A stretch of DNA of 43,011 bases from contig DWXF01000053.1 in the NCBI GenBank assembly GCA_019119335.1, positions 1 through 43,011 of the forward strand, written 5' to 3'. The notes beneath the pieces were generated by a model that ran no database searches, had not been told where the DNA came from, and saw only the letters and a list, made by a program, of their open reading frames with translations. The position numbers were made by a program, and so were the translations under genes. Below are positions 14,808 to 23,193 of the stretch, piece by piece. Position 1 is the first letter of the stretch; every line of letters begins with the position of its first letter. The DNA is from Candidatus Flavonifractor merdavium. GTDB taxonomy: Bacteria; Bacillota; Clostridia; Oscillospirales; Oscillospiraceae.

Positions 14808-16376
14808 TTATCCGGCCTGGAACGTCCACTCCCACACGTTCTCGTTGGAGAAGCTGGAGGAGGGGTAGTCAATGTTGTCTATGGTGGGGGACTGGGCGTG
14901 GAGGGTGCGGCCGAACCACAGAGGGATAAAGGGCCGCTCCTTGGCCAGCAGCTCCTGCAGCTGGTCCACCAGCGCCTGCCGCTCCGGGCCGCCGGGGGCG
15001 GCCTTGATTTGGGCGATCAGCGTGGTATAGGGGGCCAGATCCGCCACGTGGAAGATGTTGTTGCCCGTGCTGAACCGGCTTTCGGTAAACCACAGGGGAA
15101 GGGCGCCGGGGGTGTGGCTGGCGATGGCCATGTCGTACTTGCCCTCCGCCATGCCGGAGAACAGGGTGGCGGAGTCCACCGTCTCGATGGTGACGGTAAT
15201 GTTCACCTCCGCCAGCTGCTGCTGCATAAGGGCGGCCAGGCCGGAGCGGTTGGAAGTGCAGGCCAGGGTGTAGGTCTGTCCCTCATAGCCGCCCTCCTCC
15301 AGCAGCGCCTTCGCCCCTTCCACGTCCCGGCTCCAGGTGAGGGAGCTGGTGTAGGCCGTGCCCGGGGTCAGATCGGTGGCGGTGGGCTCGCCCAGGCCCT
15401 GAGTGGTGTGGAGACACAGGGCTTCCTTGTCCAGGGCCAGGTCAATGGCCCGGCGGATGGCAGAGCTGCTGATGGTCTCATTGTTGAGCATCAGTTCGTA
15501 AAAACTGTTGGGTACCGTGCCCTCCAGTACCTCGATGCCGCCGTCCTCGGCGGTCTGCCGGTCATCCGCTGCCAGGTTGCCGCCAAAGGCGTAGTAGTCC
15601 AGGTCTCCCGCCATCAGGGAGGGGAGCAGGTTGGACTTGTCCATCACGGTAATGACCAGCGTGTCAAAGCCGGGCCGCCCCAGCTGATAGTCGGGATTGG
15701 CCTGGAGGGTGAGCTGGCTGCCGGGGAGCTCCTCCACAAATTTGAGGGGACCGGAGCCAATGGGGGCCTCCCACAGGTCCAGGTCCATAACCTCCGCCGG
15801 GTCAACCCCCTCCAGCAGGTGGGTGGGCAGCACGTAGAACTCCCGGTTGCGGTCCAGCAGGAAGTCCTCCGGGGCGGTGGGTGATTTGAAGGTGAGCTTC
15901 AGAGTATGCTCGTCCACGGCTTCGGCGCCCAGAGTTTCCCCCTCGATGGCGGCGCCGTTTTCATCGGTGCCGGCCAGCACATTGAATACAGACCGGGCCA
16001 GGGTGGGGCAGTCCGGGTCGGTCATCAGGGCGATGGTGTCCGCCCAGTGCACCGCCGTTACAGGGGTACCGTCGTGGAAGGCGGCGTTTTCGTCCAGATG
16101 GAACACCACCGCCATGCCGTCGTCGGCGCTCTCCCAGGAGGAGGCTCCCCGGGGATCCAGGGAGCCGTCGGCATGGACGTAAGCCAGCCGGTCATAGATC
16201 TTGTCGCACACAATGCGGGTATAATTGCTTCCCGACGGGCTGTTGTAGGGCATCAGGGTATCCCAGGCGTTGGACATGCCGTAGCGCACCACGTCGGCCG
16301 CGTCCTGGCTGGGCCCGCAGGCGGCCAGGGAGAGGGTCAGCAGCAGGGTCAGGAGCAGAGCGGTCAGCTTTTTCAA
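14808..16376 (-). CDS. ABC transporter substrate-binding lipoprotein, family 5
   Basis: A 522-residue lipoprotein. The signal peptide is followed by the lipobox LAAC, with Cys20 as the lipid anchor. The body matches solute-binding family 5 (DppA/OppA/NikA): SNAWDTLMPYN, then KIYDRLAYVHADGSLDP, and ASSWESADDGMAVVFHLDENA with AAFHDGTPVTA. The start is TTG at 16376-16374 behind AAGGAGG. It begins 11 bases after the glmS stop, so it is almost certainly co-transcribed with glmS. Family members bind peptides, nickel, murein peptides or some oligosaccharides. The glmS linkage hints at an amino-sugar or cell-wall substrate, which is inference only. Confidence 0.93.
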   Translation of the reverse strand: MKKLTALLLTLLLTLSLAACGPSQDAADVVRYGMSNAWDTLMPYNSPSGSNYTRIVCDKIYDRLAYVHADGSLDPRGASSWESADDGMAVVFHLDENAAFHDGTPVTAVHWADTIALMTDPDCPTLARSVFNVLAGTDENGAAIEGETLGAEAVDEHTLKLTFKSPTAPEDFLLDRNREFYVLPTHLLEGVDPAEVMDLDLWEAPIGSGPLKFVEELPGSQLTLQANPDYQLGRPGFDTLVITVMDKSNLLPSLMAGDLDYYAFGGNLAADDRQTAEDGGIEVLEGTVPNSFYELMLNNETISSSAIRRAIDLALDKEALCLHTTQGLGEPTATDLTPGTAYTSSLTWSRDVEGAKALLEEGGYEGQTYTLACTSNRSGLAALMQQQLAEVNITVTIETVDSATLFSGMAEGKYDMAIASHTPGALPLWFTESRFSTGNNIFHVADLAPYTTLIAQIKAAPGGPERQALVDQLQELLAKERPFIPLWFGRTLHAQSPTIDNIDYPSSSFSNENVWEWTFQAG

Positions 16377-16387
16377 AAAAATCCTCC

Positions 16388-18220
16388 TTATTCCACGGTC
16401 ACGGACTTGGCCAGGTTCCGGGGCTTGTCAATGTCGCAGCCCCGCTGGAGGGCCACATAGTAGGCCAGCAGCTGCATAGGCACCACCTCCAGGGAGGGGA
16501 GCAGCAGGGGATGGGTGTCGGGGACGGAGATAACGTGATCGGCGGTCTTGGACATCTCGGCCGCCCGGCTTTGAGTGGTGAGGCCCAGCACGTCGGCCCC
16601 CCGGCTCTTGACCTCCACCACATTGCTCATGGTCTTTTCGAAGAGGGCGCCGTATCCCGCCAGAGCCACCACCAGGGTGCCCGGCTCGATGAGGGAGATG
16701 GTGCCGTGCTTGAGCTCTCCGGCGGCGTAGGCCTCCGAATGGATATAGGAGATCTCCTTCAGCTTCAGGGAGCCCTCCAGACCCACGGCGTAGTCCAGGT
16801 TGCGGCCGATAAAGAACATGGAGGGATGGTTGAAATAGATGGAGGCGAAATACTGGATGTCGCTGCGATTTTCCAGAATTTCTTCCATCTTGTCGGGGAT
16901 GGCCTGGAGCTCGGACAGGATGGCGTCGTACTCCTCCTGGGGGATGGAGCCCAGCAGCTGGGCGCAGTACAGGCCGATGAGGTAGATCACCGCCAGCTGG
17001 GTGGAGTAGGCCTTGGTGGTGGCCACGGCGATCTCCGGACCGGCCCAGGTGTAGAGCACCCCGTCGCTCTCCCGGGCGATGGTGGAGCCCACCACGTTGA
17101 CAATGGAGAGTACTTTGGCTCCCAGCCGCTTGGCCTCCCGCATAGCGGCCAGGGTGTCGATGGTCTCGCCGGACTGGCTGATGACCAGAGCCAGGGTGTG
17201 CCCGGTCACGATGGGGTCGCAGTACCGGAATTCCGAGGCCAGGGTCACTTCCACCGGCTTGCGCAGCAGCTTTTCCAGAATATATTTGGCGTTCATGCCC
17301 ACGTGGTAGGAGGAGCCGCAGGCGATGACGCACAGCTTGTCCATCTCGGCCACGTCCTGGGCGGTGAGGGCCAGGTCGTCCAGCACCACCTTGCCTCCCT
17401 GGATCCGGGGGGAGATGGTCTTGCGGATGGCTTCGGGCTGCTCCATAATCTCCTTGGCCATGAAGTGCTCGTACCCGCCCTTTTCGGCGGCGGAGATCTC
17501 CCAGTCCACGTGATGGTGCTCCTTCTCCACCGGGCGGAGGTAGGAGTCGTATACCCACAGGTGGTCGGGGGTGAGCTCGGCGATCTCCCCGTCGTCCAGG
17601 TAGCACACCTCTCTGGTGTACTTGATGAGGGCGGTGACGTCGCTGGCCAGGAAGTGGGCGCCCTGGCCGAAGCCCAGGGTCAAGGGGGAGTCCTTGCGCA
17701 CGGCGATGAGCCGGTCGGGGCAGTCGGCGCACAGGATCCCCAGGGCGTAGGCCCCCTGGATGCGGGAGAGGGTCTTGACCACCGCCTCCAGCAGATCGCC
17801 GTCATAGTAGTATTCCAGCAGCTGGGCCACCACCTCCGTGTCGGTCTGGGAGGCGAAGCGCACCCCCTCCGACTGGAGGAATTCCCGCAGGGCCACATAG
17901 TTTTCGATAATGCCGTTGTGGACCACGGCAAACCGCCCGTCCTGGCTGACCTGGGGGTGGGAGTTGACGTCCGAGGGCTCCCCGTGGGTGGCCCAGCGGG
18001 TATGGCCCAGACCCAGTGTGCCGTGGACGGTGCTGCCGCCCTGCACCAGGTCGCAGAGCACCTGCAGTCTGCCCTTGGCCTTCTCCACCTGAAGGCCCTT
18101 TTCCCGGTTATATACCGCGATACCGGCGGAATCATACCCCCGATATTCCAGCCGGGAAAGGCCGTCCAGCAGGATGGGGGCGGCTTCCTCCCGACCAACG
18201 AATCCAACGATACCACACAT
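16388..18220 (-). CDS. glmS: Glutamine-fructose-6-phosphate aminotransferase (isomerizing)
   Basis: A 610-residue enzyme making glucosamine-6-phosphate from fructose-6-phosphate and glutamine, the first step to UDP-GlcNAc and peptidoglycan. ATG at 18220-18218 follows GGGAGGAACG and places the catalytic Cys2 (MCGIVGFVG). The glutaminase domain shows GLGHTRWATHG and VVHNGIIENY; the two SIS isomerase domains show CGSSYHVGM and SQSGETIDT. The C-terminus DKPRNLAKSVTVE is canonical. The promoter at 18263-18291 leaves a leader of only about 35 bases, so there is no room for a glmS ribozyme. It heads an operon with the ABC importer genes. Confidence 0.97.
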   Translation of the reverse strand: MCGIVGFVGREEAAPILLDGLSRLEYRGYDSAGIAVYNREKGLQVEKAKGRLQVLCDLVQGGSTVHGTLGLGHTRWATHGEPSDVNSHPQVSQDGRFAVVHNGIIENYVALREFLQSEGVRFASQTDTEVVAQLLEYYYDGDLLEAVVKTLSRIQGAYALGILCADCPDRLIAVRKDSPLTLGFGQGAHFLASDVTALIKYTREVCYLDDGEIAELTPDHLWVYDSYLRPVEKEHHHVDWEISAAEKGGYEHFMAKEIMEQPEAIRKTISPRIQGGKVVLDDLALTAQDVAEMDKLCVIACGSSYHVGMNAKYILEKLLRKPVEVTLASEFRYCDPIVTGHTLALVISQSGETIDTLAAMREAKRLGAKVLSIVNVVGSTIARESDGVLYTWAGPEIAVATTKAYSTQLAVIYLIGLYCAQLLGSIPQEEYDAILSELQAIPDKMEEILENRSDIQYFASIYFNHPSMFFIGRNLDYAVGLEGSLKLKEISYIHSEAYAAGELKHGTISLIEPGTLVVALAGYGALFEKTMSNVVEVKSRGADVLGLTTQSRAAEMSKTADHVISVPDTHPLLLPSLEVVPMQLLAYYVALQRGCDIDKPRNLAKSVTVE

Positions 18221-18262
18221 GTGCGTTCCTCCCGGAATTCTGAGTTTGAACAACGATGATAC

Positions 18263-18291
18263 AGTATAGCACGAAAGTATGATTTAGACAA
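18263..18291 (-). promoter_or_regulatory. Sigma-A promoter of glmS
   Basis: Read on the minus strand, TTGTCT-17-TATACT. The predicted start is near 18256, about 35 bases before the glmS ATG. Confidence 0.75.
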
Positions 18292-18314
18292 TGGAGGAAC
18301 CGCTGAAATTGGCC

Positions 18315-18578
18315 TCAGTCCCTCCGGCGGTCCTGGCGCGGAAGGCCCCGGTCCACCAGGATGGTGTCGGCGCCGATGCGCCGTACGGAGGACCAGGGAA
18401 AGACCGCGTCCTCCCACCGGCCCAGCAGGCCGAACAGCCGCAGGCGGCCGGGCACGATAAGCTGGGTGACCTCCCCGGTCTCCAGGTCCACCTCCGCGTC
18501 CCCCACAAAGCCGTAGCGGCAGCCGTCGGCTACGTCGATAATTTCCTTGTACCGCAGCTCTGAGACCCGACATTTCAT
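18315..18578 (-). CDS. YlmC/YmxH family sporulation protein (PRC-barrel)
   Basis: An 87-residue protein with a PRC-barrel-like fold. MKCRVSELRYKEIIDVADG and RYGFVGDAEVDLETGEV, followed by IVPGRLRLFGLLG, are characteristic of the YlmC/YmxH family. These small proteins are linked to sporulation in Bacillus and Clostridia; their molecular role is not settled. ATG at 18578-18576 has GGGAGGTGC upstream. In Bacillus, ylmC lies close to sigG; here the two are 12 kb apart. It is transcribed divergently from the AEC transporter gene. Confidence 0.88.
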   Translation of the reverse strand: MKCRVSELRYKEIIDVADGCRYGFVGDAEVDLETGEVTQLIVPGRLRLFGLLGRWEDAVFPWSSVRRIGADTILVDRGLPRQDRRRD

Positions 18579-18643
18579 ACGCGCAGCACCTCCCGTCTGA
18601 TCAGCATATGCAATCGGGAGGGAAAACAGACGCCCCGGCGCTC

Positions 18644-18672
18644 TTGCAATGGCGAAAACGAGCGGGTATAAT
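18644..18672 (+). promoter_or_regulatory. Sigma-A promoter of the AEC transporter
   Basis: TTGCAA-17-TATAAT, a near-consensus promoter 27 bases before the GTG start. It overlaps the earliest in-frame ATG (18649), which rules that start out. Confidence 0.85.
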
Positions 18673-18699
18673 GAAAGAAATGTCAGGAGGCGACGGTGT

Positions 18700-19647
18700 G
18701 TGCTGGACAATCTGATCTATTGTTTGAATGCCACGGTGCCCATTTTTCTTTTAATGGTGCTGGGCGTTTTTTTGCGGCGGATCGGCTTTCTGGACCAGCA
18801 GCTGGCGGACAAGCTCAACAGCTTTGTATTCAAGGTGGGGCTGCCCGTCATGCTCTTCAAGGATCTGGTGGAGTCGGACTTTTTCGCGGTGTGGGATCTT
18901 TCCTTTGTGCTGTTCTGCTTTTTTGCCACCCTGATGACCATTTTTATCGCAGCGGCGGTGAGCAGGGTCCTCAGAAACCGGTCTCTGGGCGGTGAGTTTA
19001 TTCAGGTCAGCTACCGCAGCAGCATCGCTTTGCTGGGTGCGGCCTTTCTGGAGAACATTTACGGCAACGCCGGGGCGGCCAGCCTGGTGATCATCGGCGC
19101 GGTGCCGCTGTACAACGTGGCGGCGGTGGTGGTGCTTTCCCTGACCAGCCCCAATCAGAAGGGGGTGGACCGGGCGGCGCTGAAAAAGGCGCTGAAGGGC
19201 ATCGTCACCAATCCCATCATTCTGGGCGTGGTGATTGGTATGGTGTGGACTCTGCTGCGGATACCGTTCCCCTTCATCCTGCAGAAAACGGTGGGCAGCG
19301 TGTCCGCCACCGCCACACCTCTGGGGCTGATGGCGCTGGGGGCCTCCTTCGACTGGAAAAAGGCCCTGGGCAGCTGGAAACCGGCGGTGGCAGCCACGGT
19401 GCTCAAGCTGGTGGTGTTTGTGGCGGTGTTCCTGCCCGTTGTCATCGCCATGGGCGCCCGGAACGACAAGCTGGTGGCGGCCCTGGCCATGCTGGGCAGC
19501 CCCACCACGGTAAGCTGCTTTGTTATGGCCAGGAGCATGGGGCATGAGGGGACCCTGACCTCCAGCACCGTCATGCTCACCACCCTCTTCAGCGCCTTTA
19601 CCCTTACCCTCTGGCTGTATTTGTTCCGTACATTGGGCTTGATCTAG
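18700..19647 (+). CDS. AEC family transporter (auxin efflux carrier fold)
   Basis: A 315-residue membrane protein with about ten helices in two five-helix repeats (PF03547). VPIFLLMVLGVFLRRIGFLD, then LNSFVFKVGLPVMLFKDL, and the second-repeat ALGASFDWKKAL and LGSPTTVSCFVMA are typical. Bacterial members carry malate, malonate or other organic acids; the substrate here is unknown. GTG at 18700 follows AGGAGG with 9-base spacing. It has a strong promoter and is followed by a strong terminator, so it is a single-gene unit. Confidence 0.9.
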   Translation: MLDNLIYCLNATVPIFLLMVLGVFLRRIGFLDQQLADKLNSFVFKVGLPVMLFKDLVESDFFAVWDLSFVLFCFFATLMTIFIAAAVSRVLRNRSLGGEFIQVSYRSSIALLGAAFLENIYGNAGAASLVIIGAVPLYNVAAVVVLSLTSPNQKGVDRAALKKALKGIVTNPIILGVVIGMVWTLLRIPFPFILQKTVGSVSATATPLGLMALGASFDWKKALGSWKPAVAATVLKLVVFVAVFLPVVIAMGARNDKLVAALAMLGSPTTVSCFVMARSMGHEGTLTSSTVMLTTLFSAFTLTLWLYLFRTLGLI

Positions 19648-19649
19648 GC

Positions 19650-19687
19650 AAAAGGATGCCCGCCGCAGCCGCGGCGGGCATCCTTTT
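19650..19687. terminator. Bidirectional terminator between the AEC gene and xfp
   Basis: AAAAGGATGCCCGCCGC pairs with GCGGCGGGCATCCTTTT around AGCC. It serves both convergent genes. Confidence 0.92.
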
Positions 19688-19691
19688 GCGG

Positions 19692-22109
19692 TTAAATGCC
19701 TGCTCCGTCGTTCCACTTCCAGTCCCGGATCTCCGGCAGGTCACAGCCATGGGCGGTAATATACTGGCTGTGCTCCACCAGCTTGTCCTTCATCAGCTGG
19801 ATGAGGAAGGCCCCCCGGTTGCCCAGCTGGGGCAGCCGCTTGACGGTGTCGATCACCAGGTCAAACCGGTCAATGGAGTTCTGAACTCTCATATCAAAGG
19901 GGGTGGTAATGGTGCCCTCTTCCTTGTAGCCCCGGACGTGGAGGTTCTTGTTCCGGCGGCGGTAGGTCAGCTCGTGGACCAGGGAGGGATAGCCGTGGAA
20001 GGCGAAGATGATGGGCTTGTCCCGGGTGAACAGCACGTCATAGTCCTCGTCGGTGAGGCCGTGGGGGTGCTCGGTGTGGGGCTGGAGCTTCATCAGGTCC
20101 ACCACGTTGATCACCCGCACCTTCAGCTCGGGCAGGTAGCGGCGGAGGATGGTGACGGCGGCCAGGGTCTCCAGGGTGGGGGTCTCGCCACAGCAGGCCA
20201 GCACCGCGTCGGGCTCCGCCCCCTGGTCGTTGGAGGCCCACTGCCAGATGCCGATGCCGTGGGTGCAGTGCTTGATGGCCTCGTCCATGGTGAGCCACTG
20301 GGGCCGGGGGTGCTTGGAGGTGACCATCACATTGATATAGTTCCGGCTTTTGACGCAGTGGTCAAAGCAGGAAAGCAGGCAGTTGGTGTCGGGGGGAAGA
20401 TAGAGCCGCACCACGTCCGCCTTTTTGTTGGCCACATGGTCCAAAAAGCCGGGGTCCTGGTGGGTAAAGCCGTTCTGATCCTGCTGCCACACGTTGGAGG
20501 AGAGCACGTAGTTGAGGGAGGCGATATCCTGCCGCCAGGGGAGCTGGCCCGCCACCTTCAGCCATTTGGCGTGCTGGCTCACCATGGAGTCCACGATGCG
20601 GATAAAGGCCTCGTAGCTGTTGAGAACGCCGTGCCGTCCGGTGAGCAGATAACCTTCCAGCCAGCCCTGGCACATGTGCTCCGAGAGCATGCCGTCCATA
20701 ATCCGCCCGTCGGGGGAGAGGGCCTCATCGGTGGGCAGCGTGCCGGCGTTCCAGCGGCGGCCGGTCACTTCAAAGACGGCCTTCAGCTTGTTGCTCATGG
20801 CCTCGTCCGGAATAAACAGCCGGAAATTCTTGGCCTTCTGATTGAGCTTGAGCAGATCCCGGATATAGTTGGCCAGCTCCGCCATGTCCTCCGCCTCGGT
20901 AGCGCCGGGGGCGGGCACCTCCACCGCGTATTTGGCAAAGTTGGGGGTGCGCAGATCCCGGAGGAACATTCCGCCGTTGGCGTGGGGGTTGGAGGCCATC
21001 CGCCGCTCTCCCTGGGGAGCCAGGGCCCGCAGGGCGGGGACGGGGGCGCCGGAGGCGTCGAACAGCTCCTCCGGGTGGTAGCTGCGCAGCCACTCCTCCA
21101 GCTGGGTCAGGTGCTCCGGATGCCACTCGTTGACCGCCAGCGGGAGCTGGTGGACCCGGCAGGTGCCGTCGGGCTGGAGCGGGCCGGTCCAGCCCTTGGG
21201 GGAGCGGAACACCACCATGGGCCAGCGGGGCCGCTCCGTTTCACCCAGCTCCCGGGCGCCCTGCTGGATGCGCAGGATCTCCCGCACCGCCCAGTCCAGG
21301 GCGGCGGCCATCTTCTGGTGCATCTGAGCGGGGTCGTCCCCCTCCACAAAGCGGGGGGTCCAGCCGCAGCCCCGGAAGAATTCCTCCACCTCCTCGGTGG
21401 TGATCCGGGCGAACAGGGAGGGGGTGCCGTTTTTGTAGCCGTTCAGGTGGAGGATGGGCAGCACCGCGCCGTCGTCCACCGGATTGAGAAACTTGTTGGA
21501 GTGCCAGGCGGTGGCCAGTGGGGCGGTTTCCGCCTCGCCGTCCCCCACCACGCAGGCGGCAATGAGGGTGGGGTTGTCCATCACCGCGCCGAAAGCGTGG
21601 GCCAGAGAGTAGCCCAGCTCGCCCCCTTCGTTGATGGAGCCGGGGATGTTGGGGGCGCAGTGGCTGCCGATGCCGCCGGGGAAGGAGAACTGGCGGAACA
21701 GCTTGCGCATGCCCTCCTCGTCCTGGCTGACGTTGGGGTAAAACTCGCTGTATGCCCCTTCCAGATAGGCCTGAGCCACCACCGCGCTGCCGCCGTGGCC
21801 GGGCCCGCAGACGTAGATCATGTTCAGGTCGTACTTGGTGATCACCCGGTTCAGGTGGGTGTAGATAAAGTTCTGCCCCGGCACGGTACCCCAGTGTCCC
21901 ACCGGCGTGGGTTTTACGTCCGCGGGGCACAGCGGATGGCGGAGCAGGGGGTTGTCCTGCAGATAGAGCTGACCGGCGGCCAGGTAATTGGCCGCCCGCC
22001 AATAGGCGTCAATTTTCCGCAGCATATCCGGGGTAAGGGGTCCTTTTTTGGACATACGGGTGGAGGTTTTGACCACCACCTTGGTCTTTTCAGCAGGTGC
22101 CTTCGCCAA
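19692..22109 (-). CDS. xfp: Xylulose-5-phosphate/fructose-6-phosphate phosphoketolase
   Basis: An 805-residue thiamine-diphosphate enzyme that splits xylulose-5-phosphate or fructose-6-phosphate with phosphate to acetyl phosphate. Motifs are [19 protein letters not shown] near residue 75, [10 protein letters not shown], the ThDP-binding [19 protein letters not shown], and [19 protein letters not shown] in the C-terminal half. The length is normal. The start is TTG behind AAGGAGG ([10 protein letters not shown]). It has a near-consensus promoter with a palindrome over the start region, suggesting strong, regulated expression. It would feed acetyl phosphate to acetate kinase; no ackA is in view. 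Confidence 0.96.
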   Translation of the reverse strand: MAKAPAEKTKVVVKTSTRMSKKGPLTPDMLRKIDAYWRAANYLAAGQLYLQDNPLLRHPLCPADVKPTPVGHWGTVPGQNFIYTHLNRVITKYDLNMIYVCGPGHGGSAVVAQAYLEGAYSEFYPNVSQDEEGMRKLFRQFSFPGGIGSHCAPNIPGSINEGGELGYSLAHAFGAVMDNPTLIAACVVGDGEAETAPLATAWHSNKFLNPVDDGAVLPILHLNGYKNGTPSLFARITTEEVEEFFRGCGWTPRFVEGDDPAQMHQKMAAALDWAVREILRIQQGARELGETERPRWPMVVFRSPKGWTGPLQPDGTCRVHQLPLAVNEWHPEHLTQLEEWLRSYHPEELFDASGAPVPALRALAPQGERRMASNPHANGGMFLRDLRTPNFAKYAVEVPAPGATEAEDMAELANYIRDLLKLNQKAKNFRLFIPDEAMSNKLKAVFEVTGRRWNAGTLPTDEALSPDGRIMDGMLSEHMCQGWLEGYLLTGRHGVLNSYEAFIRIVDSMVSQHAKWLKVAGQLPWRQDIASLNYVLSSNVWQQDQNGFTHQDPGFLDHVANKKADVVRLYLPPDTNCLLSCFDHCVKSRNYINVMVTSKHPRPQWLTMDEAIKHCTHGIGIWQWASNDQGAEPDAVLACCGETPTLETLAAVTILRRYLPELKVRVINVVDLMKLQPHTEHPHGLTDEDYDVLFTRDKPIIFAFHGYPSLVHELTYRRRNKNLHVRGYKEEGTITTPFDMRVQNSIDRFDLVIDTVKRLPQLGNRGAFLIQLMKDKLVEHSQYITAHGCDLPEIRDWKWNDGAGI

Positions 22110-22137
22110 TCTGACGGCCTCCTTACAGCAAAATAAG

Positions 22138-22178
22138 AATGATAATCTTCATTATACCGGAACCGGATAAGGTGTCAA
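22138..22178 (-). promoter_or_regulatory. xfp promoter with overlapping palindrome
   Basis: Read on the minus strand, TTGACA-16-TATAAT (22178 to 22151). AATGA-N6-TCATT (22138-22153) overlaps the -10 and start region and sits inside GATAAT-rich sequence weakly like Fur or PerR boxes. An operator is plausible; the regulator is unknown. Confidence 0.7.
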
Positions 22179-22294
22179 GTAACGGGGCGGAAAACCGCCG
22201 GTTCCGTTGACATAAAAGAAAAGGATGGAAATATTCCGCCGGCTGTGGTAATATAAATACGTGTGTCCAAAAGTATACTCATGGAGGGATCGCA

Positions 22295-23143
22295 TTGACC
22301 TACCTTTTGTCCATTCTGATGGGAATCATCCAGGGTGTGGCGGAATTTCTGCCCATCTCCAGCTCCGGCCATCTGGCCCTGTTCCAGACCTTTTTCGGTA
22401 TGGAGAACGTGGAAGAGAAGTACATGTTTTTTACCGTCCTGCTCCACTTCGGCACGCTGATTTCGGTGTGCGTGGTCTATTGGCGGGACATCGCGGACAT
22501 GATCCGGGAGTTTTTCCTGGGGATTGCGGCTCTGGCGGGCCGGAAGGATACCGGCGTGACCCCTCCGCCCGCCCGGCGGATGGTCATGCTCATCATCATT
22601 GCCACCCTGCCGCTGTTTATCATGGTTCTGCTGCAGGACGCGATCAATCAGCTGTTTTCCAACTCCATCATGGTCTCCTGTGCGCTGATGGCCACCGGCT
22701 TTATCCTGTTTTTCTCTGACCGGCTGGCCAAGGGCCACAAGACCGCCCGGAATGCCACGGTGGTTGACGCCCTGATCGTGGGCTGCGGCCAGGCTCTGGC
22801 GGTGATCCCTGGCCTGTCCCGCTCCGGCACCACCATCTCCGTGGGTATGCTGCGGGGATTTGACCGCTCGTTTGCCGTGCGGTTTTCCTTCCTGCTGTCC
22901 CTGCCCGCCATCCTGGGGGCCAATGTGCTGGAGATCAAGGATGCGGTGGAGGCCGGCTTCCCCGTGGAGGAGCTGCCTATGTACCTGGTGGGCGTGGCGG
23001 TTGCCGCGGTGGTGGGCTATTTTGCCATCCGCCTGGTGAAGAGCCTGGCCGACAAGGGCAAGTTCGGCAAGTTTGCCTATTATTGCTGGGCGGTGGGCCT
23101 GGGCAGCCTGATTGCCGGTGTGATCAAGACATTCCTCGTGTAA
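22295..23143 (+). CDS. uppP: Undecaprenyl-diphosphate phosphatase (BacA family)
   Basis: A 282-residue membrane enzyme that recycles the undecaprenyl carrier for peptidoglycan and other envelope polymers; its overproduction gives bacitracin tolerance. Both catalytic blocks are present: GVAEFLPISSSGHLAL near the N-terminus and IPGLSRSGTTISVGM near residue 170. About eight helices are predicted. The start is TTG at 22295 behind GGAGGG. The promoter is unclear: TTGACA at 22207-22212 lacks a good -10. ftsK follows after 50 bases with no terminator between, so read-through is likely. Confidence 0.95.
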   Translation: MTYLLSILMGIIQGVAEFLPISSSGHLALFQTFFGMENVEEKYMFFTVLLHFGTLISVCVVYWRDIADMIREFFLGIAALAGRKDTGVTPPPARRMVMLIIIATLPLFIMVLLQDAINQLFSNSIMVSCALMATGFILFFSDRLAKGHKTARNATVVDALIVGCGQALAVIPGLSRSGTTISVGMLRGFDRSFAVRFSFLLSLPAILGANVLEIKDAVEAGFPVEELPMYLVGVAVAAVVGYFAIRLVKSLADKGKFGKFAYYCWAVGLGSLIAGVIKTFLV

Positions 23144-23193
23144 TCCCCGCCCCATGTACCTGTTAGAAACACCCTGGAAAGGATCTGATTGAG

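Noticed and set aside
18221-18314. glmS ribozyme
   Set aside because: The gap to the promoter is too short and the conserved core was not seen.
19656-22136. Open frame of about 820 codons antisense to xfp
   Set aside because: The phosphoketolase on the other strand is unmistakable; this translation is low-complexity shadow.
22200-22294. Promoter of uppP
   Set aside because: A TTGACA is present at 22207-22212, but no acceptable -10 lies 16 to 18 bases downstream.
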